Part shown: piece by piece, positions 42,316 through 51,249 of the stretch
Layout of the letters: every line of letters begins with the position of its first letter
Position numbering within the stretch: the first letter of the stretch is position 1
Assembly: GCF_000403355.2 (NCBI RefSeq)
Contig: NZ_KE159646.1
Coordinates: 576,424-640,423 of the forward strand
DNA length: 64,000 bases
Reading direction: 5' to 3'
From: Adlercreutzia caecimuris B7
GTDB taxonomy: Bacteria > Actinomycetota > Coriobacteriia > Coriobacteriales > Eggerthellaceae
Made by a program: the position numbers and the translations under genes
Notes under the pieces: model-generated
What the model was told of the DNA's origin: nothing
The model's input: only the letters and a program-made list of their open reading frames with translations
The model's database searches: none

Positions 42316-43600
42316 GGCGATGCCCCGCGAGGAGCTTCGCGCGCTGCAGCTGGAGCGTTTGCGCGAGTCGGTGCGCAACGCCTACGAGAACGTGCCGCTC
42401 TACCGCGAGCGCTTCGATGCGGCGGGAGTAAGTCCCGACGACATTGAGAGCTTGGAGGATCTGGAGAAGTTCCCCTTCGTGGTGAAGCAGGACATGCGCG
42501 ACAACTACCCCTTCGGCATGTTCGCCCGCGAGAACGCCGATGTGGCCCGCATCCATGCCTCCTCGGGCACCACGGGCCAGGCCACGGTGGTTGGCCACAC
42601 CGCCGCCGACCTAGAGAACTGGGGCGACTGCTTCGCCCGCGGCATCGCCATGGTGGGCGGCTCGCGCGAGTCTACCATCCAGGTGTCCTACGGCTACGGC
42701 CTGTTCACCGGCGGCTTGGGCGCGCACGCCGGCGGCGAGGCCATGGGCTGCACGGTCATCCCCACCTCTTCGGGCAACACCAAGCGCCAGGTGCAGATGC
42801 TCAAGGACTGCAAGACCGACATTCTGTGCTGCACCCCCTCCTACGCCCTGCTCATTGCCGATACGGCCATCGAGATGGGCTACGACCCGGCCACCGAGTT
42901 CCAGATCTCCGGCGGCATCTTCGGCGCCGAGCCCTGCTCGGAGAACATGCGCCAGGAGATCGCCGACAAGCTGGGGCTGCAGTACTGCGACGTCTACGGG
43001 CTCTCGGAGATCATGGGCCCGGGCGTGGCCATGGAGTGCGCCGAGCGCGGCGGCCTGCACATCGCCGAGGACCAGTTCTACTGCGAGATCATCGATCCGG
43101 AAACCCTCGAGGTGCTGCCCGACGGGGAAGTGGGCGAGCTCGTCATCACCACGCTTACCCGCGAGTGCTCGCCGATGATCCGCTACCGCACCCGCGACGT
43201 GACCACTATCAATGCCGAGCCGTGCGCCTGCGGGCGTACCCACCGCAAGATCGGACGCTTGCTCGGCCGCACCGACGACATGCTCATCATCCGCGGCGTG
43301 AACGTGTTCCCGTCCCAGATCGAGCAGGTCATCACCGAGTTCCCCGAGGTAGCCACCCAGTATCAGATCGTGCTCACGACCCGCGGCCCGCTCGACCATG
43401 TGGAGCTGCAGGTGGAGACCGAGCCCGATTTCCCCATCGACGAGGTGCGCGCCCTGGAGGATCTGCGCGGTCGCCTCGCCGCCGCGCTCAAGAGCAACCT
43501 GCAGGTGGCCGTCGATATCAAGTTCGTGGAACCCAAGACCATCGCGCGCTCGGAGGGCAAGGCCAAGCGCGTCATCGACCTGAGAGGAGAGGACAACTAA
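42296..43600 (+). CDS. paaK: Phenylacetate-CoA ligase family protein 1
   Basis: AMP-forming arylacetate--CoA ligase. 434 residues. The ATP loop is HASSGTTGQ (Ser89-Gly94); SGGIFGAEP, DVYGLSEIMGPG and the C-terminal RGVNVFPSQIE hinge are diagnostic of PaaK. GTG at 42296 is chosen because AAGGAGG ends 6 bases before it; the ATG at 42290 touches the AAGGAGG. In the forward direction it activates arylacetates; in reverse with excess acyl-CoA it could yield ATP. First of two PaaK paralogues flanking iorAB. Confidence 0.92.
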   Translation: MFQPEIEAMPREELRALQLERLRESVRNAYENVPLYRERFDAAGVSPDDIESLEDLEKFPFVVKQDMRDNYPFGMFARENADVARIHASSGTTGQATVVGHTAADLENWGDCFARGIAMVGGSRESTIQVSYGYGLFTGGLGAHAGGEAMGCTVIPTSSGNTKRQVQMLKDCKTDILCCTPSYALLIADTAIEMGYDPATEFQISGGIFGAEPCSENMRQEIADKLGLQYCDVYGLSEIMGPGVAMECAERGGLHIAEDQFYCEIIDPETLEVLPDGEVGELVITTLTRECSPMIRYRTRDVTTINAEPCACGRTHRKIGRLLGRTDDMLIIRGVNVFPSQIEQVITEFPEVATQYQIVLTTRGPLDHVELQVETEPDFPIDEVRALEDLRGRLAAALKSNLQVAVDIKFVEPKTIARSEGKAKRVIDLRGEDN

Positions 43601-44031
43601 TGATCTCGCAGCTCACTGTCTTCCTCGCTAACGAGAAGGGGCGCCTGGCAGCTGCCAGCCGAGTGCTTTCCGATGCCGGCATCAACATGCAGGCACTGTT
43701 CATCGCCGACACGGCCGACTTCGGCATCGTGCGCATCTTCTGCGACACCCCGGCTCTCGCTGCCGCCAAGCTCGCCGAGGCGGGCTTCCGCGCCACGATC
43801 ACGCCGGTTATCGCCGTATCGGTCGCCGACGAGCCGGGCACACTGGCTCGCCTCCTGGAGTTCTGCCACCAGTCCTCGATGAACATCGAGTACGGCTACT
43901 GCTTCGCCGCCGGCGACGGACGAGCCATCGATGTGCTGAAGATCGAGGGGGAGGGGGCCGAGGAGGCCCTGGCTGCAGCAGGCTTCAAGGTCCTCGCACC
44001 GGAAGAGGTTTACGTTGTCGACCCGAGCTAA
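43600..44031 (+). CDS. Tandem ACT-domain protein 1
   Basis: 143 residues made of two ACT-like halves (QLTVFLANEKGRLAAASRVL and IAVSVADEPGTLARLLEFC). ACT domains bind amino acids or related ligands. Stand-alone tandem-ACT proteins beside paaK/ior genes are a recurring arrangement. TAATG overlap with paaK1 indicates translational coupling. It is a relative of the ACT protein at 48408-48851. Confidence 0.9.
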   Translation: MISQLTVFLANEKGRLAAASRVLSDAGINMQALFIADTADFGIVRIFCDTPALAAAKLAEAGFRATITPVIAVSVADEPGTLARLLEFCHQSSMNIEYGYCFAAGDGRAIDVLKIEGEGAEEALAAAGFKVLAPEEVYVVDPS

Positions 44032-45562
44032 CCTCACGTTTCCCGCTCGGCCCGCGCGCGCCTGTCTGACCAGACGGGCGCTCGCCTGTTTGTTGGCCTT
44101 CTCTCTCGCCGCCTCCTCGCTGGCGCCCGTCGCGGCTTGGGCCGATGTGCGCCCAGCTGACGAGATCCTCGGTGAGACGGTGGAGGCCCGCGGCCTTCCG
44201 GCGGTGGCCTGTCCCAACGTGACGGCCCGCTATGCCCTGGTCATGGATGCCGACGGCATGGTGTACTTCTCCCGCGACGCCGACGAGCGGGGCCATATCG
44301 CCTCCATTACCAAAGTGATGACCGCCATCGTGGCCCTGGATTCGGGCGTCTCCCTCGACAGCACGGTGACGGTGACACCCGAGGCCGCTCAAATCGGCGA
44401 GTCGTCGGCCATGCTCCAAGCAGGAGACACGCTCACGCTGAAGGCGGCCATCACCGGGCTTATGGTATCGTCGGGAAACGATGCGGCCATCGCCATCGCC
44501 GAGGCGTTGGGGAGCGGCATGAAGACCTCCGACGACCAGACGGCCAACGACGCCTTCGTGGCGGCCATGAACGCCAAGGCCGCCGAGCTCGGCATGGACA
44601 ACACCTTGTTCTCCAATCCGCACGGTCTCGATATCGGCGACTACGACAACGAGATGTACTCCACCGCCCGCGACGTCGCCCTCATGTGCGCCTATGCGAT
44701 GAGGAACGAGACGTTCCGCTCCATTGTCGGGCAGGAGAAGGCCCAGATCACGGTGAACCGCACCGGCGGCAAGGCCGTGACCATCGATTTGACTTCCACC
44801 GACGTGCTGCTCGGCAGCTACGAGGGGGCCTGCGGCGTGAAGACGGGCTACACGGAGCAGGCAGGGCAGTCCTTTGCCGGCGCTTGCAACCGCGGCGAGG
44901 GCGACCTGTACGCCATCGTGCTGGGGGCGCCGTCGGATGCCGCGCGCTTCGATGATGCCAAGACCTTGTTCAACTGGGTCTACGACAACCAGGTGAGCTA
45001 TGCGCTCGCCCATACGGACCAGACGACCACGATGACGGTGGACGGCACTGCCACCGAAGTGCCCCTCATCGCAGAGGTTCCCTTCACGGCATGGCCCGAC
45101 AAGCGCGTCAAGGCCACCTTCGCCGATCCCGACGCCGCCGTGGACGTGTTCGCTCCGGCGGGCAACGTGAGCCAGGAGTTCCATTTCCGCGAGCTGACGG
45201 GCAGCGTGAGCGCGGGAGATGTGGTGGGCAGCGTCAGCTTCTACCAAGGAGGCGAAGTCGTGGCTACCCAGGATCTGGTGGCTACCGAGGATGCGGCAGC
45301 CCCCGACCCGCTTCAGGCTATCGGCATTTGGTGGGATCGTCTGTGGCAGGGCTTCGGCGGCAAGGACCTGGTGGCCGCCCCTCTCGTCCAAAACGACACG
45401 CCGCTCATCTACGATAAGGCAGCTACTCGCGCCGATGGGGCGAGCGTGGCCGATATCGCCTCGGGTAAGACCGGGGAGACCGATGCAACCGACACTGCCG
45501 AGGGCGGCCTGGACGCCGCAGCCTCGGATGGGGCATCGCCCTCGGGCGATGCCGCTGAATAA
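44015..45562 (+). CDS. D-alanyl-D-alanine carboxypeptidase (low-molecular-weight PBP)
   Basis: Trims stem-peptide D-Ala in the cell wall. 515 residues from a TTG start inside the ACT1 gene, with GAAGAGG 7 bases upstream. Signal peptide (basic N-terminus, hydrophobic 22-36, AWA cleavage). Catalytic motifs: Ser97-x-x-Lys100 (SITK), Ser153-Gly-Asn155 and Lys276-Thr-Gly278. A C-terminal PBP5-like domain follows. No C-terminal membrane helix is evident; the last ~70 residues are acidic and Ala-rich. Its position between paaK1/ACT1 and iorAB is unexpected. Confidence 0.92.
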   Translation: MSTRANLTFPARPARACLTRRALACLLAFSLAASSLAPVAAWADVRPADEILGETVEARGLPAVACPNVTARYALVMDADGMVYFSRDADERGHIASITKVMTAIVALDSGVSLDSTVTVTPEAAQIGESSAMLQAGDTLTLKAAITGLMVSSGNDAAIAIAEALGSGMKTSDDQTANDAFVAAMNAKAAELGMDNTLFSNPHGLDIGDYDNEMYSTARDVALMCAYAMRNETFRSIVGQEKAQITVNRTGGKAVTIDLTSTDVLLGSYEGACGVKTGYTEQAGQSFAGACNRGEGDLYAIVLGAPSDAARFDDAKTLFNWVYDNQVSYALAHTDQTTTMTVDGTATEVPLIAEVPFTAWPDKRVKATFADPDAAVDVFAPAGNVSQEFHFRELTGSVSAGDVVGSVSFYQGGEVVATQDLVATEDAAAPDPLQAIGIWWDRLWQGFGGKDLVAAPLVQNDTPLIYDKAATRADGASVADIASGKTGETDATDTAEGGLDAAASDGASPSGDAAE

Positions 45563-45573
45563 GGAGGCGAGTT

Positions 45574-46014
45574 ATGACCGAACGTTGTCCTGTATGCTCT
45601 CATGAGGTGGATCCGCGCGATCCGGTATGTCCCACCTGCGGTTTCAAGCTGCTCGGTGCCACTCAGGCCTTCAAGCCGCTTGCGATGGAGGCCGAAATGG
45701 CGCCGGCGGGCGAGGCTGCCCCGGCGCGTGCCTCGCTTGCGGTGGTGCGCGGGCCGAAGGTGGGCATGGCCTACGCGCTCGGCAGCGAGCCGGTCACCAT
45801 CGGCCGCTCGCCCCAGTGCACCATCTTCTTAAACGATATGACCGTCTCGCGTATGCACGCTACCATCGAGCCCGAGGACGGCTGCTACGTCATCCGCGAT
45901 GCAAACTCGTTCAACGGCGTGTGGGTGAACAACGAGAACGTCGAGGCGCGCACGCTGCGACCGGGCGATTTCATCCAGATCGGCACCTTCTGCCTGCAGT
46001 ACGAGGAGAACTAG
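45574..46014 (+). CDS. Zinc-ribbon FHA-domain protein
   Basis: 146 residues. N-terminal zinc ribbon (CPVC...CPTC, residues 5-22), a short linker, and a forkhead-associated domain (about 55-146) with TIGRSPQC, SRMHATI and NSFNGVWVNN, which binds phosphothreonine peptides. It implies a Ser/Thr kinase pathway; no kinase is in the window. AAGGAGG precedes the ATG; 11 bases after the carboxypeptidase gene, suggesting a cell-wall link. Confidence 0.9.
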   Translation: MTERCPVCSHEVDPRDPVCPTCGFKLLGATQAFKPLAMEAEMAPAGEAAPARASLAVVRGPKVGMAYALGSEPVTIGRSPQCTIFLNDMTVSRMHATIEPEDGCYVIRDANSFNGVWVNNENVEARTLRPGDFIQIGTFCLQYEEN

Positions 46015-46071
46015 GCGCCGGGCGGGGACCGCGCGCCGCGGGCCCCGGGGCGCGGGGAAGCGAGGAGATAC

Positions 46072-47796
46072 ATGGAACTGATGTCGGGAAACGAGGCCAT
46101 CGCCCAGGGCGCGTGGGAGGCGGGGTGCTCCATCGGCGTGGCGTATCCGGGAACGCCTTCCACGGAGACGCTGGAGGCCTTCGCCGCCAAGGAGGGCGTC
46201 TACGCCGAGTGGTGCGTGAACGAGAAGGTGGCGGTGGAGGTGGGCATCGGCGCCTCGGCCGCCGGCGCCCGGGTGCTCGCCACCATGAAGCACGTCGGCG
46301 TGAACGTGGCCGCCGACCCCCTGTTCACCGCCGCCTACACCGGCGTGGGCGGCGGGTTCGTCATCCTGGCCGCCGACGATCCGGGCATGTATTCCTCCCA
46401 AAACGAGCAGGACTCCCACTACTACGCCCAGGCTGCGGCCATTCCCTGCCTCGATCCGGCCGACTCAGCCGAGGCGCTCGCCTTCGCCCGCGACGCCTTC
46501 GACATCTCCGAACGCTTCGATGTGCCGGTGCTGCTGCGCTCCTCGGTGCGCATCTCGCATACGAAGACGCCGGTTGCGCCCGGTGAGCGCGTCGAGCGTC
46601 CGCTTGTACCCTACGAGAAGGATCCCGCGAAGTGGGTCATGATGCCCGCCTTCGCCAAGCCCCGCCGCGCCGTGCAGCTTGCGCGCATCGACGATTTGCG
46701 GGAATGGGCGGAGACGTGCCCCTACAACGAGGTGGTGCGCCGCGGCGACGAGGTCGGCGTGGTGTGCGCCGGCGCAGCCTATCAGCATGTGGTCGAGGCG
46801 CTGCCCGAGGCCTCCGTTTTCAAGCTGGGCCTCACTTGGCCTTTGCCCGCGGCGGCTCTGCGCGCCTTTGCCGGAAGCGTGGAGCGCCTCTATGTGGTGG
46901 AGGAGGGTTCCTGCTATCTGACCGACGCCGTGGCTGTCTGCGGGGTAGCCGTGAGCGAGCCGCCCTGCGCGCTTCCCCGTGCCGGAGAGCTCTCCCCGGG
47001 CCTCGTGCGAGCTGCCTTCGGCTTGGACACGCCGCCCCATGCCGATGCCGCGCCCGACGTGCCGGCACGTCCTCCGGCGCTGTGCCCGGGCTGCCCGCAC
47101 CGGCTTGTCTTCAAGGAGCTCGCCCGCATGCGCGCCATCGTCACCGGGGACATCGGCTGCTACACCTTGGGCGCGCTGCCGCCGCTGTCGGCCATGGACA
47201 CCACGGTGGACATGGGCGCGTCGGTGTCCATGGCCCACGGTTTCGAGCTGGCCTTGGCCGGCGTCGAGCACAGGCCCGTCGTCGCCGTCATCGGTGATTC
47301 CACGTTCGCCCACTCGGGGCTTTCCTCGCTCATCTCCACGGTATACAACCGGGGCGCGGGTACCGTATGCGTGCTTGACAACCGCACCACCGCCATGACC
47401 GGGCGCCAGGGCAACCCCTTCAACGGCGTGACCCTGCAGAACCGCCCGAGCCGCGAGCTGAACATCGAGGCGGTGGTGGCGGCCCTGGGGGTGGAGGACG
47501 TGCGCACCGTGGACCCCAACGACGCCGCCGCGGTGCGCACCGCCCTCAAGGAGGCCGTGTCCACCGACGACATCTCGGTCATCGTGTTCCGCTCGCCCTG
47601 CGTGCTTTTGGAGCGCAAGGCGGCGCGGCCCCTATGGGTGAATGCCTCGTGCACAGCCTGCGGCTCGTGCGCCACGCTGGGCTGTCCCGCCATCGCCCGC
47701 GACGAGCAGGGCATCGCCTTAATCGACGCGGCCTTGTGCATCGGCTGCGGCCAGTGCGTCCAGTACTGCCGCTTCAACGCGATCGTTCCGGAATAG
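46072..47796 (+). CDS. iorA: Indolepyruvate:ferredoxin oxidoreductase alpha subunit
   Basis: Oxidatively decarboxylates aryl-2-oxoacids to aryl-acetyl-CoA, reducing ferredoxin. 574 residues. GNEAIAQGAWEAG and AYPGTPSTE open the fold; the thiamine diphosphate region includes GDIGCYTLG and GDSTFAHSG; a C-terminal pair of cluster motifs (CTACGSC, CIGCGQC) sits at about 527-570. The second motif set is intact, the first is CxxCxxCx4C. GAGGAG lies ahead of the ATG. Followed at once by iorB. Confidence 0.94.
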   Translation: MELMSGNEAIAQGAWEAGCSIGVAYPGTPSTETLEAFAAKEGVYAEWCVNEKVAVEVGIGASAAGARVLATMKHVGVNVAADPLFTAAYTGVGGGFVILAADDPGMYSSQNEQDSHYYAQAAAIPCLDPADSAEALAFARDAFDISERFDVPVLLRSSVRISHTKTPVAPGERVERPLVPYEKDPAKWVMMPAFAKPRRAVQLARIDDLREWAETCPYNEVVRRGDEVGVVCAGAAYQHVVEALPEASVFKLGLTWPLPAAALRAFAGSVERLYVVEEGSCYLTDAVAVCGVAVSEPPCALPRAGELSPGLVRAAFGLDTPPHADAAPDVPARPPALCPGCPHRLVFKELARMRAIVTGDIGCYTLGALPPLSAMDTTVDMGASVSMAHGFELALAGVEHRPVVAVIGDSTFAHSGLSSLISTVYNRGAGTVCVLDNRTTAMTGRQGNPFNGVTLQNRPSRELNIEAVVAALGVEDVRTVDPNDAAAVRTALKEAVSTDDISVIVFRSPCVLLERKAARPLWVNASCTACGSCATLGCPAIARDEQGIALIDAALCIGCGQCVQYCRFNAIVPE

Positions 47797-47805
47797 GGGA
47801 GGCCA

Positions 47806-48411
47806 ATGATGGACAACAAGACAAAAACCGTGCTTTTGTGCGGTGTCGGCGGCCAGGGCACTATCCTGGCGGCCGACCTTCTGGCCGCGGCCTGCCTTGC
47901 GGCGGGGCGCGACGTGAAGGTGTCCGAGATCCACGGCATGGCCCAGCGCGGCGGTGCCGTCACTACGGTGGTGCGTGTGGGCGAGCATGTCTCGTCGATG
48001 GTGTCCGATCTGGGTGCCGCCGATGTGGTGGTGTCTTTCGAGACCACCGAGGCTCTGCGCAATCTGCCCCAGCTTGCCGAAGGGGGCTCACTCATCGTGA
48101 ACGATGAGGCCATCAAGCCCCTGCCCGTGCTCACCGGGGCCGCGAAGATGCCCGAGCATGCCCGGGAGCGCCTTGCCGAGGCGGGTGCCCTGCTCGTTCC
48201 CGCTGCCTCCATCGCCCGATCCTGCGGAAACGCCAAGTGCGCGAACGTGGTGCTCGTGGGGGCGCTCTCGGCGATGCTCGATATTCCCGCGGACATCTGG
48301 GAGCGCATAGTGGCGGGCCGCGTGCCCGAGCATACCGTGGAGGCGAACCTCGCAGCGCTTGCAGCCGGCCGCTCCTTCGTAACCGAGCGAGAAGGGGAGG
48401 AGACCCTATGA
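47806..48411 (+). CDS. iorB: Indolepyruvate:ferredoxin oxidoreductase beta subunit
   Basis: 201 residues. LCGVGGQGTILAADLL and SEIHGMAQRGGAV are the diagnostic blocks of the 2-oxoacid oxidoreductase gamma-type domain. It forms the dimeric enzyme with IorA. GGGGAGG lies 3 bases before the first ATG and 6 before a second at 47809; the latter spacing is better. The stop overlaps the ACT2 start (ATGA). Confidence 0.94.
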   Translation: MMDNKTKTVLLCGVGGQGTILAADLLAAACLAAGRDVKVSEIHGMAQRGGAVTTVVRVGEHVSSMVSDLGAADVVVSFETTEALRNLPQLAEGGSLIVNDEAIKPLPVLTGAAKMPEHARERLAEAGALLVPAASIARSCGNAKCANVVLVGALSAMLDIPADIWERIVAGRVPEHTVEANLAALAAGRSFVTEREGEETL

Positions 48412-48851
48412 CCGTTTCCCAGATCAGCGTTTTCGCCAATAGCCGTCCCGGCCATATGAGCCGGGTGCTGGCCCTTTTCGAAGAGGCCGGCGTTAGCGTG
48501 CGGGGCTTCTCCGCGGCCGATACCGGCGAGTACGGCATCCTTCGCTTCGTGGTGGACCGTCCCGAGGCGGCCCTTGCGACGCTCAAGGAAGCCGGTTGCG
48601 CCTGCACCGTCACGCCGGTGCTTTGCCTGAAGCTGGAAGATACGCCCGGCGAGCTCTTGCGCGTTATCGGAGTGCTTGCCCGCTGCGGTATTAACGTGGT
48701 CTACTGCTACTCGATGATCTCCACCTACATCGTGCTCTCGGTGACCGACACCGAGCAGGCCCGCGATCTTCTGGCCGCCGAGCCTGTGGAGATGATCTCC
48801 CAGGACGATATCGCCCGCTACATCGCTGAGCGCGACGGGAAGGAGGCGTAG
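48408..48851 (+). CDS. Tandem ACT-domain protein 2
   Basis: 147 residues with two ACT-like halves (QISVFANSRPGHMSRVLALF and LKLEDTPGELLRVIGVL). Paralogue of the protein at 43600-44031. The ATGA overlap with iorB and AAGGGGAGGAG upstream show translational coupling. Likely ligand-binding regulator of the neighbouring IorAB/PaaK pathway; not a DNA-binding protein by itself. Confidence 0.88.
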   Translation: MTVSQISVFANSRPGHMSRVLALFEEAGVSVRGFSAADTGEYGILRFVVDRPEAALATLKEAGCACTVTPVLCLKLEDTPGELLRVIGVLARCGINVVYCYSMISTYIVLSVTDTEQARDLLAAEPVEMISQDDIARYIAERDGKEA

Positions 48852-48853
48852 TC

Positions 48854-50236
48854 GTGGTGGATGCCGCCAATTTCGACGTGACCGCCAAAGGAGGGGCCCT
48901 TGCCGCGGCAGCGGCTGGGCGCTTCGACGCGCTTCCCGTCTACAAGCCCGAGATCGAATGCGCGTCGCGTGAGGAGATTCGCGCTGTGCAGCTCGCCAAG
49001 CTGAAGGAGACGGTGGCCTACGCCTACGAGCGCGTGCCGTACTACCGTGAGAAGATGGACGAGATGGGCGTGGCGCCTGCCGACATCCAGACCCTCGACG
49101 ATGTGTGCCGGCTTCCCTTCACGGACAAGGCCGTGCTGCGCGACACCTTCCCTTTCGGCCTGTTCGCCGTGCCCATGAACGAGATTCGCGAGCTGCATTC
49201 CTCGTCGGGCACCACGGGCAAGCCCGTGGTGGTGGGCTACACCGAAGACGATATGGATATGTGGAGCGAGTGCATCGCTCGGCTCGTGCAGATGGCGGGC
49301 GTCGTGCCCGGCGATGTGGCCCAGATGGCCTTCGGCTACGGTATGTTCACCGGCGGTTTCGGGCTGCATTACGGCCTGCAGCGGCTGGGCTGCGCCATGA
49401 TTCCGGCCGGATCGGGCAATACCGAGCGTCATATCCAGATGATCGAGGACTACGGCACCACGGTGCTCGTGGCCACGCCCTCCTATGCCATGCACATCTG
49501 CGAGGTGGGGGAGGCCATGGGCTACGACTGGGGGGCCTCGCCTTTGCGCGTGGGGCTTTTCGGCGGGGAGCCGTGCCCTCCGGGCCTGAAGGCCGAGATC
49601 GAGCGGCGCATGCACATCGTGTGCACCGACAACTACGGGCTCACCGAGGTCATGGGGCCCGGCGTGTCGGGCGAGTGCCTGGCCGAGCGCTTCCAGCAGC
49701 ACATTGCCGAGGATCATTTCCTGTGGGAGGTGGTCGATCCCGTTACCGGCGAGCCGGTAGGCGAGGGTGAGGTGGGCGAGCTTGTGCTTACGCCGCTCGG
49801 CAAGCAGGGCATCCCGGTGCTGCGCTATCGCACCCACGATCTGACGGCCGTGCACACCGAGCCTTGCGCTTGCGGACGCACCTTGGCGCGCATGGACAAA
49901 GTGCGTTCGCGCTCGGACGATATGCTCATCATCCGCGGTACCAACGTGTTTCCCTCGCAGATCGAGGACGTGCTCACGGGCATCGAGGAGGTCACACCCC
50001 ACTACCACATCATTGTGCGCACGAAGGGCGGCATGGACGAGCTCGTCGTGGAGACCGAGCTGCGTCCCGAGGCGTTCTCCGATTCCTTCGAGTCTATGGA
50101 TGCCCTACGCGCTCGGATCGTCGAGAAGCTGAAGAGCACGCTGCTCGTGGCGCCGACGGTACGCCTCGTGGAGCCCGGCGGCATCGAGCGGGCTGTAGGC
50201 AAGGCGAAGCACGTCGACGACCAGCGCGTGAAGTAG
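48854..50236 (+). CDS. paaK: Phenylacetate-CoA ligase family protein 2
   Basis: 460 residues from a GTG with AAGGAGG 7 bases upstream. Same fold as the 42296-43600 protein: HSSSGTTGK ATP loop, GLFGGEP, DNYGLTEVMGPG and RGTNVFPSQIE. It carries about 20 extra N-terminal residues. Together with ACT2 it mirrors paaK1-ACT1 on the other side of iorAB, so the two ligases probably serve different arylacetates or opposite directions. Substrate unknown. Confidence 0.92.
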   Translation: MVDAANFDVTAKGGALAAAAAGRFDALPVYKPEIECASREEIRAVQLAKLKETVAYAYERVPYYREKMDEMGVAPADIQTLDDVCRLPFTDKAVLRDTFPFGLFAVPMNEIRELHSSSGTTGKPVVVGYTEDDMDMWSECIARLVQMAGVVPGDVAQMAFGYGMFTGGFGLHYGLQRLGCAMIPAGSGNTERHIQMIEDYGTTVLVATPSYAMHICEVGEAMGYDWGASPLRVGLFGGEPCPPGLKAEIERRMHIVCTDNYGLTEVMGPGVSGECLAERFQQHIAEDHFLWEVVDPVTGEPVGEGEVGELVLTPLGKQGIPVLRYRTHDLTAVHTEPCACGRTLARMDKVRSRSDDMLIIRGTNVFPSQIEDVLTGIEEVTPHYHIIVRTKGGMDELVVETELRPEAFSDSFESMDALRARIVEKLKSTLLVAPTVRLVEPGGIERAVGKAKHVDDQRVK

Positions 50237-50263
50237 CTCGCGGCGCGAAGGGAGCTGCCGTCA

Positions 50264-51226
50264 GTGAACGCGTCGCCTCGAACCCCCGGCACGAATGCGC
50301 AAGCGCCCGTTGTCGGGCGCTTCGCGCCGTCTCCCACAGGACGTATGCATGCGGGAAATATTTTCTGCGCGCTGGTGGCGTGGCTCGTCGCGAAATCCCA
50401 AAACGGGCGGATGGTGCTGCGCATCGAGGATTTGGACCGGGAGCGCTCGAAGCCCTGCTTCGTCGATGCGGTGCAGCGCGATTTCGCCCGTCTGGGCCTC
50501 ACTTGGGATGCGGGCCCCTTTTTCCAGCATGACCGCGACGAGGCATATCGCGCGGCGTTTCAGTCCCTTGAGAAGCGCGGGCTCGTGTACCCGTGCTACT
50601 GCACTCGGGCCGACCTGCACGCGGCTTCGGCGCCCCACCGCGGCGAGAAGCCGGTGTATCCGGGCACATGCCGCCGCCTGACCGATGCCGAGCGCGCCCG
50701 CCGGGAGCGCGAGGGGCGTTCGGGGGCAGCGCGTCTCGTCGTGCCTGACCGCGTGGTCTCGCTGCACGACCTGGTCCAGGGCGATTACGCGCAGAACCTT
50801 GCCGCCGACTGCGGTGACTTTCTCGTGCGTCGGGCCGACGGGGCCTTCGCCTACCAACTGGCCGTCGTGGTCGACGATGCCGACCAGGGAGTGAATTCAG
50901 TGGTGCGAGGAGTAGATCTGCTGTGCTCCACGCCGCAGCAGATCTATCTGCAAGAGCTTCTGAGGCTCCCCCATGCGAGGTATGCCCATGTGCCGCTTAT
51001 CGTAGGCGAGCTGAATCGGCGTCTGTCGAAACGCGACCGAGACGCCGCCCTCGACGAGCTCATGGTGCGCTTCAAGACCCCCGAGGCGATTATCGGCCAT
51101 ATCGCCGGCATCACCGGCCTTGCTCCTTCCGCAGATCCGATAACGCCCGAAGCACTGCTCGCCGAGTTCTCCCTGGAAAGGCTCCAGGGCATCTTCCCCG
51201 ATCCGATGCAGATTCTCTGGCGCTGA
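50264..51226 (+). CDS. gluQ: Glutamyl-Q tRNA(Asp) synthetase
   Basis: Attaches glutamate to queuosine at position 34 of tRNA-Asp; a GluRS-like catalytic core without the anticodon-binding domain. 320 residues. FAPSPTGRMHAGN carries the HIGH-type site, LSKRDRD the KMSKS-type site; the zinc site is built from CYC and GTC around residues 115-140. The GTG start has AAGGGAG 11 bases upstream. Convergent with menA, 23 bases apart. Confidence 0.9.
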   Translation: MNASPRTPGTNAQAPVVGRFAPSPTGRMHAGNIFCALVAWLVAKSQNGRMVLRIEDLDRERSKPCFVDAVQRDFARLGLTWDAGPFFQHDRDEAYRAAFQSLEKRGLVYPCYCTRADLHAASAPHRGEKPVYPGTCRRLTDAERARREREGRSGAARLVVPDRVVSLHDLVQGDYAQNLAADCGDFLVRRADGAFAYQLAVVVDDADQGVNSVVRGVDLLCSTPQQIYLQELLRLPHARYAHVPLIVGELNRRLSKRDRDAALDELMVRFKTPEAIIGHIAGITGLAPSADPITPEALLAEFSLERLQGIFPDPMQILWR

Positions 51227-51249
51227 GCCTTCCCGCGGCGCGGGCGCGC

